DNA of 64,000 nt from positions 13,522,812 to 13,586,811 of the forward strand of contig CM055106.1 in assembly GCA_029204225.1 (NCBI GenBank). Direction: 5' to 3'. Position 1 is the first letter of the stretch. Each line of letters opens with the position of its first letter. This DNA comes from Diphasiastrum complanatum. Lineage: Eukaryota; Streptophyta; Lycopodiopsida; Lycopodiales; Lycopodiaceae. Below are positions 1 through 10,984 of this stretch, piece by piece. A program made the translations under genes and the position numbers. The notes below the pieces were generated by a model. That model did not search any database. It was not told the DNA's origin and saw only the letters and a list, made by a program, of their open reading frames with translations.

Positions 1-494
1 ACATCCAAATCTGATTATAATATTTTCATAGAGAAACTTGGCCGTAGATTTCGTATTAGCAACTTTGACGGCTTTGGCTTCAACCCACTTGGTCATATAA
101 TCAGTTGCTATGATAATGTATCTGGCCTGAGATCCTTGTGCAGCAGGATGAATAGGACTAACATAATTCAGTCCCCATTTTTCAAACGGTGCGATAAAAC
201 TGGATGCAAGGGTTCATAATTCTGTCAAGTAGACTGTCGTGCACATTGGCAAACGTCACATGTCTGAATAAAATTTTTTGTGTCCTTATGAAGTGTAGGC
301 CACCAACAACCTGATTGCAAAAGTTTGTGAACAGTAATATTTGTATAGAAGTGTCCTCCGCCAATGCCATCATGTGAAAACATGATTAAATCTGGTATTT
401 CATGTGGTAAAACACATCTTCGTAGAATATTGTCTGATCCACGACGATACAATTGTACTGCAATCAATTGATAAGGTTGAGCCTTATGAATCAA
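1..494 (-). pseudogene. Gypsy I integrase fragment (zinc-binding domain and start of catalytic core)
   Basis: Integrase would insert the element's cDNA into the host genome. At 494-225 the translation has an HHCC-type zinc-binding domain with a His in HDGIGGGHF and a Cys pair in QTCDVCQCA. From about 190 to 1 the frame continues into the catalytic core, with the first catalytic Asp in ATDYMTKWVEAKA and an upstream KWGLNYVSPIHPA. The remaining core and C-terminus lie outside the window. Frame changes between the two blocks show decay. Confidence 0.85.
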
Positions 495-509
495 TTGTCT
501 CTTCTGTAC

Positions 510-1010
510 TTATGTCAAAGAGTCATTCGGTTGTCCTAACATCAAGTACTCAACAATATTTGTTGCCCACTCAGGTATTGCTTCTACATAGAACAATGTA
601 GCATCTGGTAATTCATCATCCACTTTAGTATTAACTGGTGCGGATTCGATTCGAGAAACGTGATCGTCTAGATAATGTTGCTTCCCCTTTCGAACCACAA
701 TTTGAAAGTCAAATTCAGTTAATAACAATAACCATCTTGCAATACGTCCAGTATTGCATGTCTTGTTTACCAAGTAAAGTAATGGCTGGTGATCCGTATA
801 AAATGCAAAGTGCGTTTCCATGAAGTAGTGACGAAATTTTTGAACAAAAAAAACCATGACTAATGCTTCACGTTCTATTGTTGAATAATTCTTCTCGGAT
901 CTGTAAGTTGTCTGCTTGCAAATCGTATAGGATAATCCTTCTTATAATCACCTGGCTGCGTCAAAACTGATCCAATGGCATATTTCGAGGCATCCGTGTG
1001 AACATGAAAT
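510..1010 (-). pseudogene. Gypsy I RNase H domain
   Basis: RNase H degrades the RNA strand of the RNA/DNA hybrid during reverse transcription. In order on the minus strand are HTDASKYAIGS with the first catalytic Asp, STIEREALVMVF with the catalytic Glu, and FYTDHQPLLYLVN with the next Asp. This is the standard gypsy RNase H order. The block follows RT and precedes integrase. Frame breaks, including a stop near 880, interrupt it. Confidence 0.85.
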
Positions 1011-1019
1011 TCAATCGTC

Positions 1020-2177
1020 CAATCTGGAGAACGCATGATTGGTGCTGAAGTTGATGTTTTTTTTAACTTTTCAAAGGCTTTTAACGCCTCTATTGTCCAA
1101 ATAGGAACAATAGTCAGTTTTTATATAGGTCTTGCTAAGTTCGCAAAGAAGATAATAAAAATTTGATAGTAGTTCGCATGACCTATAAACAGATAAACTC
1201 CACGAATCATTGTTGGAGGTGGCAATTCCACAATAATCTTGATTTCAGAATAATCAGTGGCAATACCATGTCTTGATATCACATGTCCAAGCACAACTTC
1301 ATGAGAAACCCATATTTGGCATTTTTTTGGATTCAGAGAAATATGATATTTGCGACATCTTTCAAATACTTTCTCTAATTGATCCAGGTGGTCTGCATCT
1401 GTACTATGGACTCCCAGGTCATCCAGTAAATTTCAAGATATTTCTGTAGATACTCTTTATAAGCATATTGCATTACTCTTTGGGATGAGCTTGGTGCATT
1501 ACAGAGTCCAAACAACATTACTTTGTAAGCATAGGTGCCCCATTCTGTTGCAAAGTTGTTTTGTGGCGATCGGCAGTGCAATCTTAACCCTGGTTGTAAC
1601 CACTAAATCCATCCAGGAAACTATAAGCTTCCGCTCCAGCAAGGCGATCCAAAATGCTTTCAGTAAAAGGTAACGGAAAGTGATCCTTCCGGTCACTTTG
1701 TTCAAAGCCTTGATATTCACACAGATTTCTCATTTTCAATTCTTCTAGGGTCAATGACAATCGGTGAGATCCATTCGGTATGCTCGATCTCATAAATGAA
1801 ATCGGCGTTCAAGCAAACGTTGAAATTCTTCCTTTATCAGATCCGCAACATTAGGATTACAACGATAGAACTTGGTAGCCTTTGGAACTACATCGGGTAC
1901 TAAAGGTATGGTATGTTCAATAACTGACGTCATAATACCCTTCAGAACTTGATAAGTCCATGCAAAGCAATCTTTGGTACTTAATAAGTAACATGCGAAG
2001 TGCTTGATACTGTTCAAAATTAAGTTGTGATCCAACTTGTACAATCTTTTCTGGTTCTCCTGGTTCAGCAAGATTCATTGGCTGTGTCCTAGCTGGGCCA
2101 TCGTAAACATCTTTTGATTTTGACACGTGTTCTTCAGGTTCACGATGTGCTTTAGGTAAACATGATAACCACATCAT
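1020..2177 (-). pseudogene. Gypsy I reverse transcriptase
   Basis: This is the RNA-dependent DNA polymerase of the element. The fingers region reads DLIKEEFQRLLERRFHL near 1840-1790, followed by KDHFPLPFTESILDRL and FLDGFSGYNQ around 1690-1585, then VMLFGLCNAPSSSQR near 1530-1480. The catalytic double-Asp codons (LLDDLGV) are present at 1418-1423 but lie in a different frame from the preceding block, so at least one indel precedes the active site. No full-length RT can be made. Confidence 0.88.
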
Positions 2178-3620
2178 CCAATGTATAACGTTTTAAAATG
2201 CTCGGCATATCATGATGGGACTACATCTGCTTGTTCTTTTTCAAAAGGACTTGTCATTGGATCTTCGCTTAGCCTTCTTAGCAGGAATTGATCGTGGATG
2301 TGATGACTTCGAGATGATGATGTCTTGCTAGAATTCTGACTTGTAGAATCATCCTCGACTTTTCCTTTGTCTTTATCCAGTAAGGGTGGCACATTCTCTA
2401 ATCAATCTTTTGAGAAAATTTTTTCCATTTCAGGACCGTATATAATATTGCTTGGCTTGTTTCTTTGTCATTGATCTTGTGATTATGTCTTCCTTCAATA
2501 TAACTGCTTTAGGAGGTTTTATTGTTGGTTCATCAGGAACATTATGCACTCCAAATCTGGTCAGATTTATATGATTTAGAATCTGCTCATCCGTAAGTTC
2601 TGCATTATCATCATAAGTCAAGGCATGACTCACAAGTATGAGATCTTCTTCAATCGGATCTGGTGTAGGTTTCGTTGATATCCAAGCTACATTCAGTACA
2701 TTCAATGGAAACATGATTGGTGTATCCAAAGTTCGATCTAATAATGAAATCTCACTCAAATGTGATTGATTATCTTGTTGACACATATATCTAACTGTAC
2801 AATCAATCATTGCAAGAGCTTCATTCTAGTTGACAGTATCTGTTGAGAATTGTAATGAACTCCCAAATTTTTCTCTAGACGGTCACAAGTATGATCCATT
2901 GTTGATAAATCATCATCCTCTTGTTTGAACCCTTGGTCTGATAGTCCAATTTGTAGGATCAATTTTGACTGCACGTTCACGATTTTCAAAGTGATTTTCC
3001 GGTACCCCAGTTATGAATTACTTGCGCAACTCGTAGCCATGGACATCCCAATAGGACTCGGTAGACATTTGGTGCTTCTGGTAAGTCCATTACTATGAAA
3101 GTAATGACAAACTATACTCCGCAATTCTTACAGATATATCTGCAACCATTCCTCACGAAGAACTGTCGTTTGATCAGCTAGCTTAATGGCAAAAGTCATA
3201 GGCTTGATCTTTGTAAGGCCCCATTTTAATGGCTCTTGATGGACTTCCGGTTTTGCTTGAGCTAACTTTTGCGCTAAGACGTCTTTTGCTTTGGCACCCA
3301 ACTTCAAGAACTCTCCCAATGAAATATTCATCTTACTAGATAAAATATTCATGAGCAATTTTGTTTGTAGAGCTTCTGGTTCAGTCATCTTGAAGGGTTC
3401 TTCATGATGATGTAACTGATCATTCATATTTGTACGTGAATTTCTTGGTGGCTGCAATGGTGAAGAACAAACTTCGGCTGTTGCTTTAGCAGCTTCAAGC
3501 TCCTCTTCTTCTTGCATATGTTTAATCCACTACCTCATATCCTGATATCTTCATTTTTCTGCATGAAGATTGGGATAGACTCTAGATGTTGTTGGTATAT
3601 CAGTCAATGGTATAGAATTA
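2178..3620 (-). pseudogene. Gypsy I protease region and protease-RT linker
   Basis: A piece near 3095-3000 reads PEAPNVYRVLLGCPWLRV across frames, matching the C-terminal part of gypsy aspartic proteases (the LLGxPWL motif). I did not find a clean catalytic D(S/T)G. Upstream, 3517-3128 codes a Glu/Lys-rich stretch, and downstream, 2810-2210 is a polar linker ending in DIITRSMTKKQAKQY. Frameshifts break it into several short frames. The assignment as protease plus linker rests partly on its position between gag and RT. Confidence 0.6.
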
Positions 3621-3639
3621 GTAGGTACTGGATTCGATA

Positions 3640-5060
3640 CTGGTTCTTTCTACTTCTGTGCTCTGGTGACCACCATCAAGGGTATACTTGATTTATTCTG
3701 AGTTACTGGTCTTTGCTTGATTGTTATCAAATTTACAAGTGTTGTAGCTAGTGGTGGCTTCAGTCTTGCTGGACAGTCTTTATAGCAATGCCCAGTCATG
3801 ACATAATGGTACAAATTTTTCTTTATTTGAACATTCTGCAACTCTGTGATTTTCTCCACATGCAAAGCATCCAAGCGGTGCTCTGGTCCAGTTTCTAGAG
3901 GTTTGTTGGTGCGCGGTAGCATAAATAGCATATTGTTCTGAGGATCCACCTTCTTGATCAGTACCATAGTTCCATTGCTCAGCACTTCTGTACGGTTCTA
4001 ATTCCATCAAATTGGCAAGAGGAGCGGACTGCTTTGGTGGGGCAGGTACAGCTAAACGTTCCGGTATCCAAGAGCAGATTGTCGAGGTCTAGCTGCTGGA
4101 TTTCCTCCATATTGTGTTCTCGATATCCCATTTGGGTTTACCATTGCTGAATTATCTGAGGATTGAAGTTGCAAAAAACAGTCTCATGATCAGGCGAATT
4201 ACACAAATGGCATACACTGATTTCCATTCGTTTTTTTAATTGAGGACACTCATTCACTGTGTGATTTCCTGTACAAATGGAACACCAGACATTTTCTCTA
4301 GTAGAAAAATCTTCGCAAACTTCTCAAGTTCCTTGTTCGCTTGTCCATGGAAATTTTCCAATGCTTTGATCTTCTCATCAAATTGCGACTGCAACTTTTC
4401 CATCTGTTTCTGCTGGTTCTTTCAAGTTTTCTCGAACTCATTGAGCATCATTTTTTGTAGTATCGTTGACACCCTGCTATATAAGGAAACATACTGATAT
4501 TTGGCTCATCCTCCTCTCAAATTGCATCGTCCATAGCATTATGCAAGAGTGCATACTCATTATTGCGTTTCAGCTCACGTCTGATCAGTTTTGGTAGACT
4601 TGACAAAAACCACATAATCATGGCATTTTCGTTAATCAGCTCAGGTTCGCACTCAGATCTAAGGCATTTCACTCTTTCAATGTAATTTCAAACCATTTCT
4701 CGCTTTCCCATTTTAATTTTACTTAAAAGTAGGAAAGGGTCTTGCATAAACTTCCGATGTTTGAACCGCGAAAAAAGGGCTCTTTTAACAACCTCTCAAT
4801 CTATACGCTCAGTTTCGTCTTGATTATAGTACCAATCTTGTGCTGCGCCTGTTAAGGCCATAGGAAACAGCTTAAGTTTATCTTGAGGGAAAAATCTCGC
4901 CGTAGACTTCACAAGATTCAGCAGAGATCTGAAGAAATCTAACTGGATCTGATAATCTACTATATTTGAGTTGATCCAAATGGGGGTGCTCTTCTAACAA
5001 TAATTGTATTGACTTTCTAAGAAGCACCTCCAGGAGCAGCTCCAGGGACAGTCATTTTTA
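3640..5060 (-). pseudogene. Gypsy I gag (capsid and CCHC zinc knuckle)
   Basis: Gag forms the cytoplasmic particle that packages element RNA. The capsid part near 4910-4690 reads KLKLFPMALTGAAQDWYYN, followed after a stop by LFSRFKHRKFMQDPFLLL, typical of plant gypsy gag. A nucleocapsid knuckle CFACGENHRVAEC (CX2CX4HX4C) lies near 3875-3835. At least one in-frame stop and several frameshifts are visible. Confidence 0.8.
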
Positions 5061-6246
5061 CAAATTCAAAATCAAGCAGACAATGAGATTGGGTCTAGAT
5101 TTTTCAATCAAAAATTTCTCAGATCCAATCAAGAATCTGATTCTATATCATGAAAAATATTTCAAAATTCGATCAATCGATACTTCTCAAAAATGATAAA
5201 TTTCTCAGAACCCAAATCAGATTGTATTAGATTTGATCCAAATTTTGACAGAGACTTGATCTAAAAAATCAAAACCTAAAAATAGTACTATCAAAGGTTC
5301 TTTAGGCGAGATTGGCTCAGCGAAGGTTCAATAGTGCTATTTTGAAAAAAAAAAAACTCTCTGATCAACTTTTTTGACAATTTCTATGGCAATAACCTTC
5401 ACCGACCTCTCAGATGCAAGATCTAACACAGATAAAACTATGAAAAACCGGACGAAGGTTTCTGACACAAGAAAATACAGTTTCTGTAGTTTGGCGAGAG
5501 TAAAAATCAAGATTTTCTATGATTTGGACAAGAAGAATCTTCGTCGAACTCAAAAATAGTAGTTTACTATAAATAGAATGTTCTGGAAACTCGACGAAGG
5601 TTTTGGCGAAGGATCAAGAGTAATACTGGTATTTTTGCAAAAAAGTGACTTCTTTGGCAAACATATGGCAATATGACAACTGATCTTCTGAAAACCCTTC
5701 TATGTTTTATATTATTCTTTGCCGATCTGGCAGTAGATAGATCTGAATCACACCTATGCCCAATGAATCGGGCGAAGGTTCTTTTTCTGTATTTATAGGG
5801 TTTTGGTGATTTTTTGGTATTTTTTGATAATTTTTCTGATGTTTCTAGAAATCTATTGGGAATTAATCTTTGCCCTTCAAACTGAAGGTTTTGTGATCAA
5901 AACCGAAGGTGTTTGCAACTCGGTGAAGGTTTCTTGAAAGAGGGCAAAAAGTTATCGCTCTGATGACGATTTTTGTCTTCTTTTGATCAAAATTTGACAG
6001 ATTTGACCGATTTTTGTTGTTTTTTTTGATATCTCAGATCCAAATGGATCTTAAGATTGGTGATCTAAATAGTTTTTCTGTTCCACAATCAAATTACATT
6101 TCAAACAAGAAAATCCACTCAAATCAAGCAAAATCACTCTCAAACTAATCCTAAATGCAGATCTAACACTATTCATGCAACAACAAGATGCCTAATGCAG
6201 GCTAACCATCCAACAAACATGCTGCAAACTGAAAAATTGGCGGAGC
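5060..6246 (-). other. Gypsy I untranslated leader with a recurring GAAGGTT motif
   Basis: This stretch lies between gag and the primer site and shows no convincing coding frame. The word (G/A)CGAAGG(T), seen on the plus strand, recurs about every 20-160 bp between roughly 5290 and 5930. The 6130-6245 end has a close copy at 21536-21690. Confidence 0.6.
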
Positions 6247-6264
6247 TCCCCGGCAACGGCGCTA
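6247..6264 (-). other. Gypsy I primer-binding site, tRNA-Asp type
   Basis: The minus strand reads TAGCGCCGTTGCCGGGGA, one mismatch from the TGGCGCCGTTGCCGGGGA site that pairs with the 3' end of plant tRNA-Asp in many Ty3/gypsy elements. It lies 4 nt inside the LTR end at 6269, the expected place for priming minus-strand DNA synthesis. Confidence 0.85.
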
Positions 6265-6268
6265 AAAT

Positions 6269-7034
6269 TGTAGTGGATTTTATTTCCTAGCCTAACCTGA
6301 ATCCAACATCTAGTCAATCTAGCATCAAAGAGACAGAGCTAGTTGTCACGCATAGATTCGTTCCCATGAGAGCGATAGTATAGTTCAGATTTCAGCATGA
6401 ATGGAAGATCCACATCTAACTCTAACATCCATTAATCCTAAACATTATCACTACATCCATTAACACTATGATCCATTAACACTATGCATCCACAACAAAG
6501 ATAGCTTACTCTTTCTCTCTCTCCCCTTCTCTCTCATAGAAAGTATAATAACACACAATCCCAATAACAATCAAATCCCACAATCAGCAAAATTCAAAGA
6601 AAGCATGAGAGATGGAGGAAAAGTGATAGAGAGCAAGGACATTCATCAATCCATTTCAGAACAGAACCAATCAACTTTATTGAAATGAGGAAATGAACAT
6701 GTGTAGAAAGTCGAGTTGGTCCCTTCTTATAATAGAGAGGAGGACCCTGGCCTCTGAATCCTATTGGTCCATTTTTCCCTCTCTAATTATTTCAAATTTA
6801 AAAAAGAGTGAGAACTATCCAAATTGGAGGGAAACCCAACTTTATTCACTAACTTGACATTTAGGCCCTGCGACATTAAAAGTCCCGCAAAAAGGCCTAA
6901 AGTCCTTTTATTGACTTGTAACTAATCAAATAACTATGTGATCATTGGGTTGGACTTACACACGCAGGGTGCCAAATCTCTCTCACTTATAAACTAGGGT
7001 TAGGATTGCCTTGGGATCCGCAAACCCTCCAACA
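6269..7034 (-). repeat. Gypsy I 5' LTR (766 bp)
   Basis: On the minus strand it starts TGTTGGAGGGTTTG and ends CCACTACA, giving TG...CA termini, and the primer site follows. A related copy at 21125 starts with the same 14 bases, which fixes the 7034 boundary. A candidate TATA element, TATTATAAG on the minus strand near 6726-6734, would place the promoter in U3. Confidence 0.85.
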
Positions 7035-7960
7035 AGAATCACCATCTCCTCCTCTTGTTATCCGTCCAGATCCTCAGAAGGTTTCTTCACCGAAGGTGGA
7101 GATAACCCAAGAGGATCTTGATAAGATAATTGAAAAAATTAGTATTGATGGGGCATCGGATTCAAAACATGTACATAACTTTTTTGTTAGAATCCCATAT
7201 GATCTCAATCAGATTTTTTTTTATTCTGACCATTACAATCAATACGACAGTTATTTAGGCAATAAAATTGATTTGCTTAAATTATATTGACTTTTTCCTT
7301 CCAGATTCAAATAGAAGCTATAGATTAGGTCCCAAATTTTGTACAAAGCTTAAAGATATAAGTTTAAAAATCACAGATGTGATTGTTGAAGCAGGTCAAA
7401 AAACTTTGCTGCATAATATTAGTATGGATTCGGAGGGAGTCAGTTTTGTTGTGATTCCATTTTTCATGGCCATTGTGAAGACGAAAGAGGCCAATTTTGA
7501 AAAGGCTGTATATTTCATTGATTGTAGTCCTGTGGCCAAATTCTACTTGATTCCATATGAGAATAAGTAAGCTTTGCTATATGTTGGTAATTCCTTTTAT
7601 TTTGATCATTATACTCATGTCAGAATAGATTCTAATTTTCATTTTGCTTGTTGGAATCAACATTGGAGCCTGAATATTTTTTCTATAAAAATAAATGAGG
7701 GAGAATCAAATTTTCTATGTGTAAAAATAAACTCAATTGAAAATACACATAGAGAATTTGATTCTCTACTTTTTTTCATCTTTGATAATGGAAGCATAAG
7801 CTCAACATTTGCTTTTCTATTTGATAGCGAAAGCACATGAAAGACATTTTAATTTTGCATTCTATTTCTTCATCTGATTTTTTGTCCCAGCCTTCATCCA
7901 TAAGTTTAGATAATAAACTATCTGATAAATTTTTGCATACAAACATTGTTGGAGTTTTGT
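7035..7960 (+). pseudogene. Ulp1/C48 SUMO-protease-like remnant (copy 1)
   Basis: The family (Ulp1/SENP, MEROPS C48) cleaves SUMO or related modifiers. The frame opens ESPSPPLVIRPDPQ directly at the gypsy LTR edge, and the same ESPSPP linker precedes the Ulp1-like domain at 34.0 kb. Further on are FIDCSPVAKFYLIPYENK (7522-7569) and NQHWSLNIFSIKINE with the catalytic-type His (about 7650-7695). About 20 residues later the position usually held by Asp is Asn (VKINSIEN). I could not find the final Cys block, so the copy looks 3'-truncated. Stops and a probable intron separate the blocks. The domain call comes from motif order and paralogy with the 32.6-34.0 kb copy. Confidence 0.6.
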
Positions 7961-8009
7961 GTACATTGACACTTCAAAAGAAATCCACAAATATATTCAA
8001 AAAAAAAAA

Positions 8010-8754
8010 CTAACTTATTCGGACTGTTTTTGAATCTGTGCTTATCTTTAATGAATTTTTTATATCATTATATAGTTTGCAATGGAACGGTTCTGATACC
8101 GCAACATTTAGAGCAACCCATTCATCACTTTCAAAACTAGGTATTGGAATTGGGACTATTTGCCCAACTTTTCCATTTATATCAGGAATGTACATTGATT
8201 TATAAAAGAAGATTTCACAATCAGCAAGATCTTTTGCAGTTTTACCTATATATTGCAGATGTCCAATATCAGAGTATTCTACATCTAACACAGCTGCAAG
8301 ATCCACTTGGCTCCCATTCATTTATATTGGATGGATATAAATCTACAAGAGGAAAATGATTAGATTGGCAAGTTTAGTAATAGATGATAAGGCATGACAA
8401 AAAATTCAAAGTATTATAATATATCAATACTCATAGTTGTTTTTTTTGTGATCCTGACAGTTGAATCCTTGCGCATTTATCTTTGAATGCATATATACAT
8501 GTTGGACCAAAATTTCGAAAATAGATTTTCCTCTTGATGATATCAGTTTTGAAATCCAAAATTTCGCCCTTGCAATAAGACCGAAATGATAGTTTTGTCC
8601 TTTTGCTTTTTTGAAATGTTCCTTTTGATGATGGATGCATGAGAACCCAAGAGTTTTTTGAATATTTTCTGGGCACCCATAATCCATTGTCATCTTTCTC
8701 ATTGAAGAGAATCACAAAGTCGATTGAGGAGCACGGCTTCCTTGATGGCACCAT
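8010..8754 (-). pseudogene. Gene A, copy 1: conserved unknown protein
   Basis: I do not recognise the family. Exon 1 (8754-about 8431) has VILFNEKDDNG, KYSKNSWVLMHPSSKG and VQHVYMHSK-like text. After a probable intron, exon 2 (about 8355-8010) has LAAVLDV, GHLQYIGKTAKDLADCEIF and IPIPSFES. Both exons recur at 25.4-26.06 kb and 39.35-39.96 kb inside element X. Here it converges on the Ulp1-like remnant rather than on gene B. It shows no membrane segment or known catalytic motif. Shared protein-level similarity across three diverged copies suggests it was once a functional gene. Confidence 0.6.
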
Positions 8755-8770
8755 TCGTTATGTGCAGGCC

Positions 8771-8945
8771 AAAATTTGAAACACTGAACTATGAATCTGA
8801 GAATATGTGTAGGCGAAAAGCCATGAATGTGAAAATATGTGTAGACAAAAATTTGAAACACTGAACTATGAATTTGAGAATACGTGTAGGTGAAAAGCCA
8901 TGAATCTGAAAATATGTGTAGACAAAAATTTGAAACACTGAACTA
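8771..8945 (+). repeat. 77-bp tandem repeat, about 2.3 copies
   Basis: Units starting AAAATTTGAAACACTGAAC begin at 8771, 8848 and 8925, a period of 77 bp. Each unit contains a shorter internal near-repeat built on TGAATCTGA and ATATGTGTAG. It lies just upstream of gene A copy 1. Confidence 0.85.
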
Positions 8946-9140
8946 TTTGGCGCTGCGAGTTAACTCTAGTTAACCTTGTAAACCATGATTTGACAATGTA
9001 AGTACATTAATGCTACATCGATTTTCTCAATCCAACCATTTGTCATATTCATTTTTAACATTTTTGGGCCTCTTCGGACAGTGATGAGCTGGAAGGGCAG
9101 GCCTCATCAACCAATAGCATTTTCACATGCTGCCCAACGA

Positions 9141-9148
<8 letters not shown>

Positions 9149-9227
<79 letters not shown>
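9149..9227 (+). repeat. Compound microsatellite (AT)n(GA)n
   Basis: About 26 AT units are followed directly by about 13 GA units, ending at an ATG. A reading frame passes through it giving IYIY... and ERER..., which is a compositional accident rather than protein evidence. Confidence 0.95.
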
Positions 9228-9230
<3 letters not shown>

Positions 9231-10109
9231 TTGCAGGTTAGACAATTATTGATGGACATAGTGGGTCATGATCAAGATACAGGTGCTGGCCAAGGGACAG
9301 GTACGGGCATGGGTATTGATGAGGAGGATGAGGATGATGATGATGATGATTTGGGTATTCCTGCTCCAGGATTGGAGACCGTGGCTAAGGCAGAGCTTGA
9401 GGCAGACCTAGGCTATGGCCTGGAGGATGATCGATTACAGCGGATGATGGCATGGATGTATGAGTCAGATCTACTAGAGGAGGATGTGTATCGACCTGAT
9501 CCACTACTAGAGGATATACAACATGAGAGAGAGACAGTGGATGCAACACATGTTGGGGATGCTGACCATATGGCACATGATGCTTTTGTAGGGGATACAG
9601 CAGAGGGTGGAGATGATTTTTCCACAATGGGAGGGATTAATGGTGTGCAGGATTCACAGGCCCCTGTAGATGTTCATGTTGATGATGATGCAGATCGGAC
9701 CCACCGTGTTCGCCACAGGACCATGTCAGACCTCCTTCGGTATGGACAAGGTAAGGATGAGATTGATGATCTAGGATGGCTCTCACCACATCCACGTACT
9801 CAATCACATCTACATACGACTGCCACTCGTACGGCTCCTACTCATGCAGCTCCCAGGTATACAACGCCGACACATACGGTACCTCATGCTCAGCCACCGG
9901 TTGTTGCATCCACTTATACAGCTGCTAGCCACATTCCACCACCCGCACTTGCATGTCACCTCCTTGGGCCACCTCGTCATGTTACACCGGCTTTTCTGAT
10001 TGGTGTACAGCCTCAGCCTCATCTTACAGCGGCTGCACCATGGCCTACTCTTGCCATGCCAGAGGGTTCCACTCATAGACCCCTTCTCCCAGCAGGTTAC
10101 TATCCATGA
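9228..10109 (+). CDS. Unrecognised acidic and Pro/His/Thr-rich ORF
   Basis: I chose the Met at 9228 just after the microsatellite; frames upstream read through AT/GA repeats. The product is about 293 residues. An N-terminal acidic part (DEEDEDDDDDD at about residues 28-38, then ETVAKAELEADLG) is followed by a charged middle with RVRHRTMSDLLRYGQGKDEI. A C-terminal half rich in Thr, Pro, His and Ala follows. After the stop the same style of coding continues in another frame to about 10243, where nepenthesin sequence begins on the other strand. I see no catalytic domain. It could be the low-complexity tail of a transposon protein or a captured host fragment. Confidence 0.35.
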
Positions 10110-10242
10110 GGAGCTGTCCCTTCCCAACCTGCAGTACAGCCATATTCATATACTCCGCCTACATTCAGAGTGCCAGCATCTCGTGCCACACCCATTCCTA
10201 CATCAGTGGCACCTCCTACTACCTTTGGGTGCCCACATGGGG

Positions 10243-10978
10243 ATCGTACGAAAGAGAGTTTAGAATTGCCTAGATTATACTCAAAATGATAATTCTGGTG
10301 CATGACACTACCAATTATGGAAAAGCCTTCACGAGACTTCATGGCCAGGCAAAGCAAACTCTTACCATCCATATGTACCAAATAGTCCTCTGGAGGGGGG
10401 TTAAAGTTGGTATATGGCCAGGCAAAGCAAACTCTTACCATCCATATGTACCAAATAGTCCTCTCGAGGGGGGTTAAAGTTGGTATCTATCAAATGAAAG
10501 CTGAGAGTGGGAATGTTATAGCTACCGGCCAACAGCCCTTCTACATTATAACAAAGGTCAAACGGGGTATAGGATGGCGCGTCTGCAAGTGGGAGTGTGA
10601 TGGCAGCCTTGAATGCGTCTCGAATGATAGAATACGCAGAACCTTCTAAAGAGGTATTAGTGCTGCCTGAATCCATGACCGTGCCGCCTGGCAGATAGAC
10701 TTCCAGTCGTTTTCCACCAACGCTGAGTGCATTAAGACCAACGTAATAGTGGGGCGATCCGGCCTGCTTGAGAATTGGGGTAGATTGAACTCCAGGAATA
10801 TTGATTGTCGCAACAGATCCAGTCAGCAATTCGCTTTTAGTGACAAATGATTCATCAAAAGACACCAAACAATATGCAAACTTCTGTTCAATCACCGATC
10901 CCAACTGAGTAATCAGAGAAACTGGACTCTGACCAAGCCCTACATGCCCGCTTCATCTAGAGTGCGAATATGTTCATT
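10243..10978 (-). pseudogene. Nepenthesin-type aspartic protease, C-terminal half (copy a)
   Basis: Nepenthesin-like A1 proteases are secreted or vacuolar endopeptidases with two catalytic Asp motifs. This half contains the second one, GTVMDSGSTNTS, plus NIPGVQSTPILKQAG, YYVGLNALSVGGKRLEVYLP, PFDLCYNVEG and FSIIGSVMHQNYHFEY. The C-terminus ends FVRSPCG at about 10243. A 73-bp tandem duplication at 10341-10486 shifts the frame after MDGKSLLCLA, so the copy is dead. The matching N-terminal half is 6.5 kb away on the same strand (17475-18321). Confidence 0.88.
10341..10486 (-). repeat. 73-bp tandem duplication inside the nepenthesin fragment
   Basis: Two adjacent units, 10341-10413 and 10414-10486, both start ATGGCCAGGCAAAGCAAAC and differ at few bases. 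Because 73 is not a multiple of three, the duplication breaks the reading frame. The plus-strand copy at 19.7-20.3 kb lacks it. Confidence 0.9.
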
Positions 10979-10984
10979 TGGCAT

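Larger units (their letters stand above)
1..7034 (-). mobile_element. Decayed Ty3/gypsy LTR retrotransposon (gypsy I), one end outside the window
   Basis: Read on the minus strand from 7034 down, the order is LTR, tRNA-Asp-type primer site, long leader, gag with a CCHC knuckle, protease, reverse transcriptase, RNase H and integrase. This is the Ty3/gypsy order, with integrase after RNase H. The integrase runs off position 1, so the 3' LTR is not in the window. Every domain has stops or frameshifts, so the copy cannot be autonomous. The LTR edge at 7034/7035 abuts a Ulp1-like coding sequence, suggesting the element landed in that gene. A deleted relative lies at 21125-21691 and an LTR relic at about 49960-50510. 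Confidence 0.9.

Noticed and set aside
9081-9227. N-terminal extension of the 9.2-kb ORF with IYIY and ERER runs
   Set aside because: It is translation of an (AT)n(GA)n microsatellite; I started the ORF at the following Met.
9385-10127. Minus-strand ORFs opposite the acidic ORF
   Set aside because: Shadows of the plus-strand frame, with no motif.
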